A stretch of 64,000 nt of DNA, taken from positions 161,268 through 225,267 of the forward strand of contig JAHWKW010000002.1 of the NCBI GenBank assembly GCA_019347675.1, written 5' to 3'. Below the pieces are notes generated by a model. That model worked only from the letters and a program-made list of their open reading frames with translations. It was not told where the DNA came from and searched no databases. This stretch comes from Actinomycetota bacterium. GTDB taxonomy: Bacteria > Actinomycetota > Nitriliruptoria > Nitriliruptorales > JAHWKO01. The position numbers and the translations under genes are program-made. Below are positions 16,362 to 24,253 of the stretch, piece after piece (the first letter of the stretch is position 1; each line of letters starts with the position of its first letter).

Positions 16362-17285
16362 TCAGATCGACATCCATGGGGGATGTGGCGCGTCGATCCG
16401 GCCGAGGCTCGACGTGACCTCCCCGAAGCGGGGCGAACGCTGCTGCCAGTCGCGCCACGCGGCATCGAACTCCTCGCGATCCCTCGCGACGAAGTTCCAC
16501 CACATCTGGATCCGCTCGGGAAACGGCTCCCCGCCGAGCACCAACATCCGAGCTGCGTTCGAGCGGGTCTCGATCGGGAGCTCCTCCACGCCGGTGGGCA
16601 CCAGAGCCAGCCAACCCGGCTCAACGATCTCGGGTCCGACCCGCACAGAAGCATCAAGCGGCACGACCGCGTGCTCGAACCCGGCCGAGGTCGGCAGCAC
16701 CGTGCGGCCGCCACGCACCGTCACATCCACGCCGACCAGGGGTGTATCGGTGCGGGCCGGAGAGGTGGCGGCGCCGAAGCTGCCCGCGAACAGCCGCACC
16801 GTCGCGCTGCCCTCCTGCATCTCTGGCAGCTGCGCGATGTGCTGGAACGACGGTTCGCCGTGCCGCGTCGCCTCGGGCTGGGCAACCCACATCTGCGCCC
16901 CCGAGAACGGCGGGCGTGCAGCCAGCTCGGCGTGCGCGATCCCGTGCCCGGCGGTCATCCAGTTCAGTTGGCCGGGCCGGATGACCTGTTCGGAGCCCAA
17001 CGAGTCCGTGTGCAGCGCCTCCCCCTGGATCAGCCAGGTCACGGTGGACAAGCCGATGTGGGGATGGGGCCCCACCTCCATCGGATCCGGCTGGTCAGCG
17101 TCGGCCGCACCCATCAGATCGACGAAGCACCATGCGCCGACCGTGCGACGACCCTTGGTGGGCAAGACCCGGACCACGCCGAGACCACCCACCGACGTCC
17201 GGCGTCCTTCGCGGAGCTCAACTCCGTCGAGTGCCTCGTTGTCGCACTGCTGGTCCCGCTCCCCCACCGGTCCGCTCACCACCAC
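16362..17285 (-). CDS. pirin family protein
   Basis: A 307-residue bicupin. The N-terminal pirin domain shows the metal-site residues in the pattern VGPHPHIGLSTVTW followed by GQLNWMTAGHGIAHAE, and the C-terminal cupin ends with PFPERIQMWWNFVARDREEF, a typical pirin tail. Pirins are iron-binding proteins; some have quercetinase activity, others act as redox-dependent cofactors. The GTG at 17285 is the first of consecutive GTG codons, so the exact start is unclear. It is convergent with the small remnant at 16205 and faces away from the HemD-type gene. Confidence 0.9.
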   Translation of the reverse strand: MVVSGPVGERDQQCDNEALDGVELREGRRTSVGGLGVVRVLPTKGRRTVGAWCFVDLMGAADADQPDPMEVGPHPHIGLSTVTWLIQGEALHTDSLGSEQVIRPGQLNWMTAGHGIAHAELAARPPFSGAQMWVAQPEATRHGEPSFQHIAQLPEMQEGSATVRLFAGSFGAATSPARTDTPLVGVDVTVRGGRTVLPTSAGFEHAVVPLDASVRVGPEIVEPGWLALVPTGVEELPIETRSNAARMLVLGGEPFPERIQMWWNFVARDREEFDAAWRDWQQRSPRFGEVTSSLGRIDAPHPPWMSI

Positions 17286-17643
17286 CCCGATCGGTCGCGC
17301 CGCACGACGTTATCCGTCGCCGTCGGGAGCGGGAAGCCACCACGCGGATCGATGCCATGCCGACAGCGCAGATCCAGGAGGCAGCGCGTGCTGGGTCGGA
17401 CGGCCACTGCGCGCAACTGGAACACCACGACGAAGCTCGTCGCCATGATGGGGTCCTGACACCCCGCCGTCCTCGCTCGGGCCGCAGGTCGCCTCGCGGG
17501 GTGCGGATGCTCTCGGCGCGCGACGTCGAGCACGCGTGCCAGCGCCGGCAACGTCGGCGAGACGCTCGCTGGGTTGTCACCGCAGCGAAACCTGGTCGTA
17601 GTGGCGGCTAAACAGACGGGTGGCACGGTACGGGCGGTCGAGC
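17286..17643. other. intergenic stretch before the hemD-type gene
   Basis: No certain gene. The one candidate is a 23-codon reading frame from a GTG at 17388 to a stop at 17459, preceded by a strong AGGAGG with six-base spacing; its product ends NWNTTTKLVAMMGS. The sequence vaguely recalls the start of an HtpX-type protease, so it could be a truncated gene, a leader peptide, or chance. The remainder should carry promoters for pirin (left) and the nitrite locus (right). Confidence 0.35.
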
Positions 17644-17685
17644 TTGGCAGAAGGCGGTTGGCAGAAGGCGGTTGGCAGAAGGCGA
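17644..17685. repeat. three 14-bp tandem repeats covering the ribosome site of the hemD-type gene
   Basis: TTGGCAGAAGGCGG occurs three times in a row (17644, 17658, 17672; the last ends in A). Each copy contains AGAAGG; the copy in the third unit is the Shine-Dalgarno for the GTG at 17689, with six bases between. Fourteen is not a multiple of three, so any change in copy number would not affect the downstream frame but would change the number of potential ribosome docking sites. Confidence 0.9.
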
Positions 17686-17688
17686 AGT

Positions 17689-18798
17689 GTGGAGGGTCTC
17701 CGGGTCGGGGTCACGTCGGCCGGCGAGGCTCGCGAGCTGAGCGGTGCCCTCGAGCGTCGCGGGGCGGTGGTGACCTGGGGGCCGACCGTTGAGGGCCGTG
17801 TCGCGACTGGCCGGGACCTGCTGGCTCAGATCGATCGTCTGCTCGCGGCCGAGCCATCGTGGGTCGTCGCGTCCACGGGGGTGGGGGTCCGCGCCTGGGC
17901 GGAGGTCGCCGAGCGCCACGGCCGGCTCCACCTGTTGGAGGCGACGCTGCGCCGCGCCCGGGTCGTCGCCCGTCGCTCGAAGGCGTTGGGTGCATTGCGG
18001 TGGCTGGGCGTTGACCCCGTGTTCGTGTCTGCGCAGGAGACCGACGAGGACGTGGCGACGTGGCTGCGCCAGCGGCTTCTGCCCGGGGACCGGGTCGCTG
18101 TCCAGGTCCGTGGGGCTGGTTCGCTCGGTGCGTATCAGCGACTGGTTGACGCCGGCGGCGAGGTCCTTCCGCTCGTCCCGTGCACCTCGGTCCCGCCCGC
18201 CGATCTTCGACCGGCGCGGGAGTTGGTCCGCCGAGCCTGCGCCGGCGTCGTCGACGTCGTCGTGTGCACGAGCCCGAGCGCGGCAGGCAACCTGATGCGG
18301 ATCGCGGCAGATATCGGCGTGGAGGGCGCCCTGGTGACCGCGTTGGGCGAGCGTGTGGCGGCCGCCGCAGTCGGGATGATGACCGCCGCGAGCCTCGAGA
18401 ACGCTGGCGTCCCCGTCGCGATCATGCCGCCACGCCCCCGCACCGGTGAGCTGGTGGGGGCCCTGGGCGGCTGGGCGGCGAGCGGTCGGCAACTGCCCGT
18501 TCCGGCCGTGCGCCTGGACCCCGCGGGTCGGGCCGTCATCGCCGACGGGTGCCGTGTCGAGCTCGGGCACCGGGAATTCGGGGTGCTGGCCGCGCTGGTG
18601 CGTCGCCCGCACGTGGCCTGCCGTCTTGATCTCCTGGCCGTGGAAGCCTGGGGCCACCGAGCCCCGGACAACCCCCGGCTGATCAAGCACCAGGTGGGGC
18701 GATTGCGGCGCAAGCTCGGCTGTCACGGCCGGTCGATCGAGACCGTGCGAGGCGTCGGTTACCGCTACGCGCCGCCGTCAGCAGGCGGTAGCGGGTGA
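17689..18798 (+). CDS. uroporphyrinogen-III synthase fused to an OmpR-type winged-helix domain
   Basis: A 369-residue fusion. Residues about 1-265 are HemD-like (VGVTSAGEARELSGAL at the start, then VCTSPSAAGNLMRIA and GERVAAAAVGMMTAASLENAG), the enzyme that closes hydroxymethylbilane into uroporphyrinogen III, precursor of sirohaem. Residues about 280-365 form a trans_reg_C DNA-binding domain ending in the usual RRKLG...IETVRGVGYRY. Fusions of this type accompany assimilatory nitrite reductase in actinobacteria (for example beside narK3 in Mycobacterium). It could both feed and sense sirohaem synthesis while regulating the locus. Its stop overlaps the next start (GTGA). Confidence 0.88.
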   Translation: MEGLRVGVTSAGEARELSGALERRGAVVTWGPTVEGRVATGRDLLAQIDRLLAAEPSWVVASTGVGVRAWAEVAERHGRLHLLEATLRRARVVARRSKALGALRWLGVDPVFVSAQETDEDVATWLRQRLLPGDRVAVQVRGAGSLGAYQRLVDAGGEVLPLVPCTSVPPADLRPARELVRRACAGVVDVVVCTSPSAAGNLMRIAADIGVEGALVTALGERVAAAAVGMMTAASLENAGVPVAIMPPRPRTGELVGALGGWAASGRQLPVPAVRLDPAGRAVIADGCRVELGHREFGVLAALVRRPHVACRLDLLAVEAWGHRAPDNPRLIKHQVGRLRRKLGCHGRSIETVRGVGYRYAPPSAGGSG

Positions 18799-19448
18799 GG
18801 TTCGGCTACCCGGTCAGTCTCGACGTCGCCGGCCGCCGCTGCGTTGTGGTGGGCGGCGGCCCGCTGGCGGCGCAGAAGGCCGATGGTCTGCTCGCAGCCG
18901 GCGCTCAGGTTGTCGCGATCGCCGCCCGCCCGTCCCCTGGGCTCCGCGAGGCAGCCGCAGCCGGCCGGATCGAGCTCGTCGCGCGTTGTTTCCGCGCCGG
19001 CGACCTGGCGGGCGTCTTCTTGGCCATCGCCACTGGCGAGGATCCGGTCAGCAACATCGAGGTGGCGGCGGAGGCCCGGCGGGAACGGGTCCTGTTCAAC
19101 GCGCTGGACGACGTCGTCCACTGCGACTTCGCCGCCGCAGCGGTGGTGCGCCGTGGCGAGCTGCGCCTGGCGGTCTCCACCGGGGGAAAGGCTCCGGCGC
19201 TGGCCCGGCGGTTGCGCGAGCAACTGGAAGTCCGCTTCGGCGACGAATGGGGCCAGCTCGTCGAGGTCCTCGACGGCGCACGGCGGGCCTGTCTGCCCCG
19301 CACCGTCACGTTCAGCGAGTGGCAGCGCCGCTGGGCGACGGCGCTGCGCGATCCGCAACGCCTGGCCGAGCGGCTCGCCGCCGGGGACCGCGAGAGTGTG
19401 CGCGACGGCGTGCTGCGGGTGATGCGGACGGGCTCTGGCCCGTCGTGA
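18795..19448 (+). CDS. precorrin-2 dehydrogenase/sirohydrochlorin ferrochelatase (CysG N-terminal type)
   Basis: A 217-residue Met8p/CysG-N homologue that uses NAD to oxidise precorrin-2 and may insert iron to give sirohaem. The Rossmann motif VVVGGGPLAAQKADGLLAAGAQV lies at about 16-38, followed by the FNALDDVVHCDFAAAAVVRRGELRLAVSTGGKAPALA dimer and active-site region. It begins with a GTG overlapping the HemD-fusion stop, so the two are coupled. The separate methyltransferase half of CysG is not in the window; it must be encoded elsewhere. Confidence 0.9.
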   Translation: MRFGYPVSLDVAGRRCVVVGGGPLAAQKADGLLAAGAQVVAIAARPSPGLREAAAAGRIELVARCFRAGDLAGVFLAIATGEDPVSNIEVAAEARRERVLFNALDDVVHCDFAAAAVVRRGELRLAVSTGGKAPALARRLREQLEVRFGDEWGQLVEVLDGARRACLPRTVTFSEWQRRWATALRDPQRLAERLAAGDRESVRDGVLRVMRTGSGPS

Positions 19449-19487
19449 GCACGTCCAACCCTGCGCGGGACGACGGAGCGCGACTCA

Positions 19488-19505
19488 CCGGTCGCGCGCG
19501 ACCGG
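19488..19505. promoter_or_regulatory. 18-bp perfect palindrome upstream of the nitrite reductase
   Basis: CCGGTCGCG followed directly by its reverse complement CGCGACCGG, 86 bases before the nitrite reductase start and 39 bases after the sirohaem gene stop. Without a loop it is more like an operator than a terminator. It immediately precedes the four-element array described next. Candidate regulators are the winged-helix domain of the HemD fusion or an unlinked factor. Confidence 0.5.
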
Positions 19506-19508
19506 ATC

Positions 19509-19546
19509 GTTACATCCGGATCACGGTGCGGGAACGAGGTCGGAAC
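19509..19546 (+). promoter_or_regulatory. candidate (degenerate) GlnR box before the nitrite reductase
   Basis: Four five-base elements at exact 11-bp spacing: GTTAC (19509), ATCAC (19520), GGAAC (19531), GGAAC (19542). The actinobacterial GlnR pattern is gTnAC-n6-GaAAC-n6-GtnAC-n6-GaAAC; the first and last elements fit well, the second poorly. GlnR is known to control nirB in Streptomyces and nirBD in mycobacteria, which supports the reading. Confidence 0.45.
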
Positions 19547-19590
19547 CTGGGCCGGGCACAGTCCCGCTCACCCGCCAACAGGAGCACCGC

Positions 19591-21291
19591 ATGCCGGTCG
19601 CGAACATCCCCGCCGCGAAGCGTGCCGGACTCCCGGTGGACCTCGACCGGCTCACCGCCGAGGGCGACGACTGGCTGAGCCCCGAACAGCGGTACGCCCT
19701 CAAGACCCACGGCGTGTGCGCCCAGTCGCAGCCCCAGGTGTTCATGGTCCGGGTGCGCAACGGTGGGGATCTCACGGCCGGCCAGGCGTGCGGCCTTGCG
19801 GACATCGCCGAGCGGCACGGTCGGGGCTGGCTGCACCTCACCACCCGCCAGCAGGCCGAACTGCACCACGTCCACGCCACCGAAGTGAACGCCGTGCTCG
19901 CCGCCGTCCGCGCCCTCGGGCTGACGACCCGCTCGACGTGCGGTCACACCGTCCGGGGGGTGATGTGGTGCCCCGACGCCGGCGTTGCCCTGGCCGAGCC
20001 GTTCGACTGCGCACCCGACGCCCACGCGATCACCGCCGCGGTCCTGGCCCGAACGCCCGACCTGGACACCCAGCTGCCGTCCCGCGTCAACATCCACCTG
20101 GGCGGCTGTCCCGCCTGTCGCGACCACGCCCGGCTCAACGACGCCGGGTTGGTCTCCGTGCTGGGCGCGGGTGGTCAGCCTGGCTACGAGCTGTGGGTCG
20201 GCGGGAGTCTGGGACGCTCTGTGCCCACCCTAGCGGTGAAGGCCCTGGACTTCGTCCCCCGGGCCCACGCGGTCACGGCGGTCACCGCCCTCCTCGACGT
20301 CTACATCGCCCACGGCAACTTCGACCAGCCCAACAAGGCCCGCATGAAGTTCCTGCTGCGCGACCTTGGCGCCGACCGCTTCCTCGACCTGTTCCGCGCC
20401 GCGTACGCCCGGACCTGCCGTCGCCCGCACCCGCCGCCACCCCAGGTCGAGGTCTCCGACGCCGACCTGGCCGCGGCGGTGCTGGCCCAGGCTCCCGAGG
20501 GCGGCTGGTCGCGTGGGGTCCGCCCCCAGCGCACGCCCGGCCGGGCCGTGGTCACCGTCGAGATCCCCCTCGGAGACCTCGACGCCGACGACCTGCGCGG
20601 CCTGGCTGGCCTCGCCGGGCGGTACGCCGACGGCGTGCTGCACCTCACCCGCGACCAGGACATCACCCTGCGACACGTACCGCTCGGGGCCGTCCCCGCT
20701 CTGCGCGGCGACCTCGGCGACCTGGGCCTTGCGGTCGCCGGCACCACCGCGGCGCGCGACGTCCGCGCCTGTACCGGAGGTCCGGTGTGCTCGTTGGCGA
20801 TCACCGCCTCCCAGCAGGTCGCCTGGGCCGTTCGCTCCAGCCCTGCCCTGGCCCGCAACGGCCACCTGAGGGTGTCCGTCTCGGGCTGCCCCAACGCCTG
20901 CGCGCAACAGCAGGTGGCCGATGTGGGGTTCTCCGGCGGGAAGGTCCACGTGGGCGGCGGGGCTCAGTTGGGCTACCAGGTGTGGCTGGGCGGCGACATC
21001 GCGGCGGGCCGGGTCGGGCAGGTGGTGGGCCGGGTCGCCGAGCGCGACGTGCCAGCGATCACCGAAGCGATCGTCGGGTTGTGGGAGGCGCTGCGGGCCG
21101 CCGGCGAGTCGCTGCCCCAGACGGTGACCCGGCTCGGCCCCGACGCGTTCGCGGCGCACATCGACCGGGTCTTCCGGGGCCGCTGGGAGTCGGGCGCCGA
21201 GCCAGGACAACGGCCACGCGCTGCAGGCGACACGCCGACAGCCGGCCTCACCCTCGAACCCGACCGGCTCCTACCCCTGGCGGTCGCCTGA
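19591..21291 (+). CDS. siroheme/[4Fe-4S] nitrite (sulfite) reductase
   Basis: A 566-residue ferredoxin-type nitrite/sulfite reductase reducing nitrite to ammonium in the cytoplasm. It has the two-fold pseudo-repeat of the family (RGWLHLTTRQQAELHHV and, later, DGVLHLTRDQDITLRHV). The [4Fe-4S]-siroheme ligands are Cys394-x5-Cys400 (CTGGPVC) and Cys433-x3-Cys437 (GCPNAC). There are no NirB-type FAD/NAD domains, so electrons must come from ferredoxin or another donor. The ATG follows ACAGGAG. The next gene, a Rieske protein, starts inside its stop codon. The context of a nitrite transporter and sirohaem synthesis favours nitrite over sulfite as substrate. Confidence 0.9.
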   Translation: MPVANIPAAKRAGLPVDLDRLTAEGDDWLSPEQRYALKTHGVCAQSQPQVFMVRVRNGGDLTAGQACGLADIAERHGRGWLHLTTRQQAELHHVHATEVNAVLAAVRALGLTTRSTCGHTVRGVMWCPDAGVALAEPFDCAPDAHAITAAVLARTPDLDTQLPSRVNIHLGGCPACRDHARLNDAGLVSVLGAGGQPGYELWVGGSLGRSVPTLAVKALDFVPRAHAVTAVTALLDVYIAHGNFDQPNKARMKFLLRDLGADRFLDLFRAAYARTCRRPHPPPPQVEVSDADLAAAVLAQAPEGGWSRGVRPQRTPGRAVVTVEIPLGDLDADDLRGLAGLAGRYADGVLHLTRDQDITLRHVPLGAVPALRGDLGDLGLAVAGTTAARDVRACTGGPVCSLAITASQQVAWAVRSSPALARNGHLRVSVSGCPNACAQQQVADVGFSGGKVHVGGGAQLGYQVWLGGDIAAGRVGQVVGRVAERDVPAITEAIVGLWEALRAAGESLPQTVTRLGPDAFAAHIDRVFRGRWESGAEPGQRPRAAGDTPTAGLTLEPDRLLPLAVA

Positions 21292-21662
21292 TGCCAACCC
21301 GGCGCAGGCCCGACGCGGTCGTGCTGCCCCTCGACGATCTCCCGGTCGGGGTGGCTGTGAGCGTGGCGTGCGGGGATCGGCGCATCACCGTGGTGCGCTG
21401 CGGGCCCGACGAGGTCCGCGCGCTCGACGGCGACTGCACCCACGCCGCCGGCCCCACCGCCCAGGGCACGGTCGACGGTTGCCTGCTGGCCTGCCCCTGG
21501 CACGGCGCCGTCTTCGACGTGCGCACCGGCGAAGTCCACCGCGGGCCTGCCCGCAAGCCTCTCGCCACCTACCCGACCCGCGTCGAAGACGGCTGGGCCG
21601 TGGTGGTGCTGTCGGCCCAGGACGAGACGGTTGACGGCGAACCCGAGGTTGCCCGCGGTTGA
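21291..21662 (+). CDS. Rieske [2Fe-2S] protein, NirD-like
   Basis: A 123-residue soluble Rieske protein. Ligands are Cys49-x-His51 (DCTH) and Cys68-x2-His71 (ACPWH). It resembles NirD-type small subunits and biphenyl-dioxygenase ferredoxins. It overlaps the nitrite reductase stop by one base (TGATG), so stoichiometric co-translation is likely, and it could be the electron donor or structural partner. The usual NirD partner is NirB; here the partner is a NirB-less reductase, which is notable. Confidence 0.88.
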   Translation: MPTRRRPDAVVLPLDDLPVGVAVSVACGDRRITVVRCGPDEVRALDGDCTHAAGPTAQGTVDGCLLACPWHGAVFDVRTGEVHRGPARKPLATYPTRVEDGWAVVVLSAQDETVDGEPEVARG

Positions 21663-23191
21663 GGCCGACGCAGCCGGTGGGATGGGCGGAAGTGGCGGTA
21701 CGGCCACGCGCTCTGCTGTCGTTCCGTGGCCGCTGGCGGGTGCTGCACCTGACGTGGATGGCACTGTTCCTCAGCTTCCTGGTGTGGTTCAGCTTCGCCC
21801 CGTTGGCCACGCAGGTGGGGCGTTCGCTGGGGCTGACAGCCCCGCAGCTCGCTGCACTGTCGCTGTGCAACGTGGCCCTGACCGTGCCGGGCCGCGTCCT
21901 CGTCGGCATGGCGGTGGACCGCTGGGGGTCGCGGCGAGTGTATGGCGCGGTCCTGCTGTACGCGGCGGTGCCCACACTCGTGTTCGCCACCGCGTCATCG
22001 TTTCGGTTGCTGGTGGCCAGCCGGCTCGCCGTCAGCCTGGTCGGAGCGGGCTTCGTGGCGGGTGTGCGGATGATGGCCGAGTGGTTCCCGCCCCACGAGA
22101 TCGGCTTGGCTCAGGGCATCTATGGCGGCTGGGGCAACGCGGGCTCCGCCGCGGCAGCCTTCACCCTCCCGACGGTCGCGGCGATGGTGGGTGGCCCTGA
22201 GGGGTGGCGATGGGCCATCGGTACGACCGGGGCACTCGCCGCCGTCTACGGGGGGGTGTACCTGCGGGCGGTGAGCGATACCCCCGACGGATCGGCTGAC
22301 CGGCGCGCCCTTCGGCGAGGTGCGCTCGAGGTCAACCATCCCGCCGCGGTCGTGGGGGTCGTGGCGCTCCAGGTGCCGCTGGTCGGCGTGCTCGCACTCG
22401 TCGCATGGCAGCTCGCCCGGTTGGACCTGCTACAGCTCGACGCGCTACGGGCGGTTCTCACCGGCCTGGTTGTGGTGTTCTGCGTGCAGGTGTGGCGGGC
22501 CCTGGCCGTCAACCGGCCGGCCCGACGCAGGGCCCGCGCACCCGACGACGACCGGATCCGGGCCATCGTGACGCTCTGTTTGGCCTACGCCGTGACGTTC
22601 GGCTCGGGACTCGCGGTCGTGTCGATGTTGCCCGGGTTCTTCGCCGACACGTTCGGGCTCTCACCGCTCGTGGCGGGCCTGGTCGTCAGCGCGTACGCCT
22701 TCACGAACCTTGTCGCCCGGCCGGCGGGCGGGCTGTGCAGTGACCTGCTGGGCAGCCGCCAACGGACCCTGCAGGTGGTCCTGGTTGGGCTGGCCGTCGG
22801 CTACGCCGGCATGGCATCGGTCCAGCGCAGCTGGCTGCTTGCCGCCACCGTGGCGGTGGCGAGCTCGTTGTTCGTGCACGCTGGCGCGGGCGCCACCTAC
22901 GCGATCGTCCCTCTGGTGGAACCCCGGGCGTGCGGGCAGATCGCCGGCCTGGTCGGGGCCTACGGCAACGTCGGAGCACTGCTGTACCTCGCGCTCCTGC
23001 CCATCGTCGGCCCGGCCCGCTTCTTTGCGGTGATCGCTGTCTCCGCCGTCGCGGTCGCAGCGTCCTTGCGGTGGCTGCCGGAGCCGCAGGCCGCCGGCCT
23101 TACCGACCGCCGACTGTCTCGCACGGCGCCCCTCCCGGCTGGGACCGCGCCGCTACCGGAGGCCGTCGCCTGCCCCGAGGGACGACCGTGA
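21659..23191 (+). CDS. NarK-type nitrate/nitrite MFS transporter
   Basis: A 510-residue protein with about 12 membrane helices. The pattern SFLVWFSFAPLATQVGRSLGL near the start, VGMAVDRWGSRRVYG in the first cytoplasmic loop, and the nitrate-signature-like GFVAGVRMMAEWFPPHEIGLAQGIYGGWGNAGSAAAAF are typical of NarK/NasA proteins. A second glycine-rich signature near FVHAGAGATYAIVPLVEP is present. The TTG at 21659 overlaps the Rieske stop; a GTG 33 bases later is an alternative. It imports nitrite (or nitrate) for the adjacent reductase. No nitrate reductase gene is in the window. Confidence 0.9.
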   Translation: MRPTQPVGWAEVAVRPRALLSFRGRWRVLHLTWMALFLSFLVWFSFAPLATQVGRSLGLTAPQLAALSLCNVALTVPGRVLVGMAVDRWGSRRVYGAVLLYAAVPTLVFATASSFRLLVASRLAVSLVGAGFVAGVRMMAEWFPPHEIGLAQGIYGGWGNAGSAAAAFTLPTVAAMVGGPEGWRWAIGTTGALAAVYGGVYLRAVSDTPDGSADRRALRRGALEVNHPAAVVGVVALQVPLVGVLALVAWQLARLDLLQLDALRAVLTGLVVVFCVQVWRALAVNRPARRRARAPDDDRIRAIVTLCLAYAVTFGSGLAVVSMLPGFFADTFGLSPLVAGLVVSAYAFTNLVARPAGGLCSDLLGSRQRTLQVVLVGLAVGYAGMASVQRSWLLAATVAVASSLFVHAGAGATYAIVPLVEPRACGQIAGLVGAYGNVGALLYLALLPIVGPARFFAVIAVSAVAVAASLRWLPEPQAAGLTDRRLSRTAPLPAGTAPLPEAVACPEGRP

Positions 23192-23793
23192 GGCGCCGTG
23201 ACGACGCGTCGCAGACAGGATCCCGCCGCGACGGCGAGATCCGTCGGGTGCAGCGGCCGCTGGACGACCTCCCCGTGGTGCACCTCGAAGCGAGCGTCCC
23301 GATGGTGCCCGCGGAACGCTGGACCCTCACCCTCGACGGTCACGTGGAACGGCCCCAGGTGCTCGCGCTCGCGGAGGTGATCGTGCTGGAGTCGTTCGCA
23401 GCCAATTGGAACTTCCACTGCGTGTGGGGATGGAGCCGGCCGCTGTGCCGGTGGAGCGGCGTCAGTGGCCAGGCAGTCGCTGCGGCGGCAGGGATCAGCA
23501 GCCCGTACGTCGTCGTTTCCGCCTTCGGAGGGACCTACGCCAGCGCCCTCACCACCGACGAGTTCGTCCGCGGCCTCTTCGCAACCCACCTCGACGACCG
23601 GCCGTTAACCCCCGAGCACGGCGCCCCCTTGCGCTACGTCCCGCCGCCCGGGAAGTGGCAGTACAAGGGAGTGAAGTGGGTAGCGCGAGTCACCGCCACG
23701 ACCGAGTTCACGCCCGGCTTCTGGGAAACCGCGGTCGGCGATCCCCGCGGCGACATCCCCCCCGACCGAGAGGATCTGCGCCATGAAATCTGA
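23188..23793 (+). CDS. YuiH-like sulfite-oxidase-fold molybdopterin protein
   Basis: A 201-residue cytoplasmic molybdoprotein of the oxidoreductase molybdopterin-binding family (SUOX fold), the length of Bacillus YuiH. The presumed molybdenum ligand is Cys78 in NFHCVWGWSRPLCRWSGV; the pterin-pocket motif KWQYKGVKWV is near the end. There is no signal peptide or haem domain. The GTG overlaps the transporter stop. Its place in a nitrite locus suggests a redox partner or an accessory nitrate/N-oxide-linked reaction, but the substrate is unknown for the family. Confidence 0.85.
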   Translation: MRRRDDASQTGSRRDGEIRRVQRPLDDLPVVHLEASVPMVPAERWTLTLDGHVERPQVLALAEVIVLESFAANWNFHCVWGWSRPLCRWSGVSGQAVAAAAGISSPYVVVSAFGGTYASALTTDEFVRGLFATHLDDRPLTPEHGAPLRYVPPPGKWQYKGVKWVARVTATTEFTPGFWETAVGDPRGDIPPDREDLRHEI

Positions 23794-24106
23794 CCCGACC
23801 GCCCTGGCCGCTCTCGAGTCGCCGCCCCGCAAACCTGGCGCTCCCACCGCGGCGGCGCTCTTCGCGGCCGATGACGCTCCCCGCGTCACGCTGGCGGAGC
23901 GGGCAGCCCGCACGGACGAGCGGAACCGCGACTGCCGCTCGTGCCCCGCCTTCACCCCCGCACCCTGCGGACTGGCCTACGGCTGGTGCCGGGCCCACGA
24001 CATGTACGTCAAGCTCTACCACCCACCGGGCGGCTTTTACTCCCAGTGCCAGTTCAAGGTGCTCACTCGGGTCGTGGGCGCGCCGAAACGCAGCCGCCAC
24101 AGCTGA
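23783..24106 (+). CDS. small cysteine-rich protein of the nitrite locus, unknown
   Basis: A 107-residue protein overlapping the molybdoprotein stop by 11 bases. Five cysteines (51, 54, 62, 69, 89) and His72/His80 cluster in DCRSCPAFTPAPCGLAYGWC followed by RAHDMYVKLYHPPGG and FYSQCQF. The first CxxC and the later Cys residues could hold an Fe-S cluster or zinc. I do not recognise a named family. The very ordered, aromatic-rich C-terminal half contrasts with a disordered Ala/Pro N-terminus. As last gene of an overlapping five-gene run it is probably part of the same pathway. Confidence 0.75.
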   Translation: MKSDPTALAALESPPRKPGAPTAAALFAADDAPRVTLAERAARTDERNRDCRSCPAFTPAPCGLAYGWCRAHDMYVKLYHPPGGFYSQCQFKVLTRVVGAPKRSRHS

Positions 24107-24253
24107 CTGATCACGGTGAGCGAGGCGGTCCCGGCGCTCGCGGTTGTCGAGTGAGCGCGGCCGTCGGATGGTCTCCTCCCAGCCAGTGTCGTAACGATCC
24201 CGTCACTCCGTGCGTAGCGTCGGGTCGTCGTCGATGCACAGAGAGGCGGGTCC

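Noticed and set aside
19716..21290. Long plus-strand frame in the alternative phase of the nitrite reductase
   Set aside because: Only its last part (from 21291) is real, the Rieske protein; the preceding Arg/Pro-rich stretch is out of phase with the reductase.
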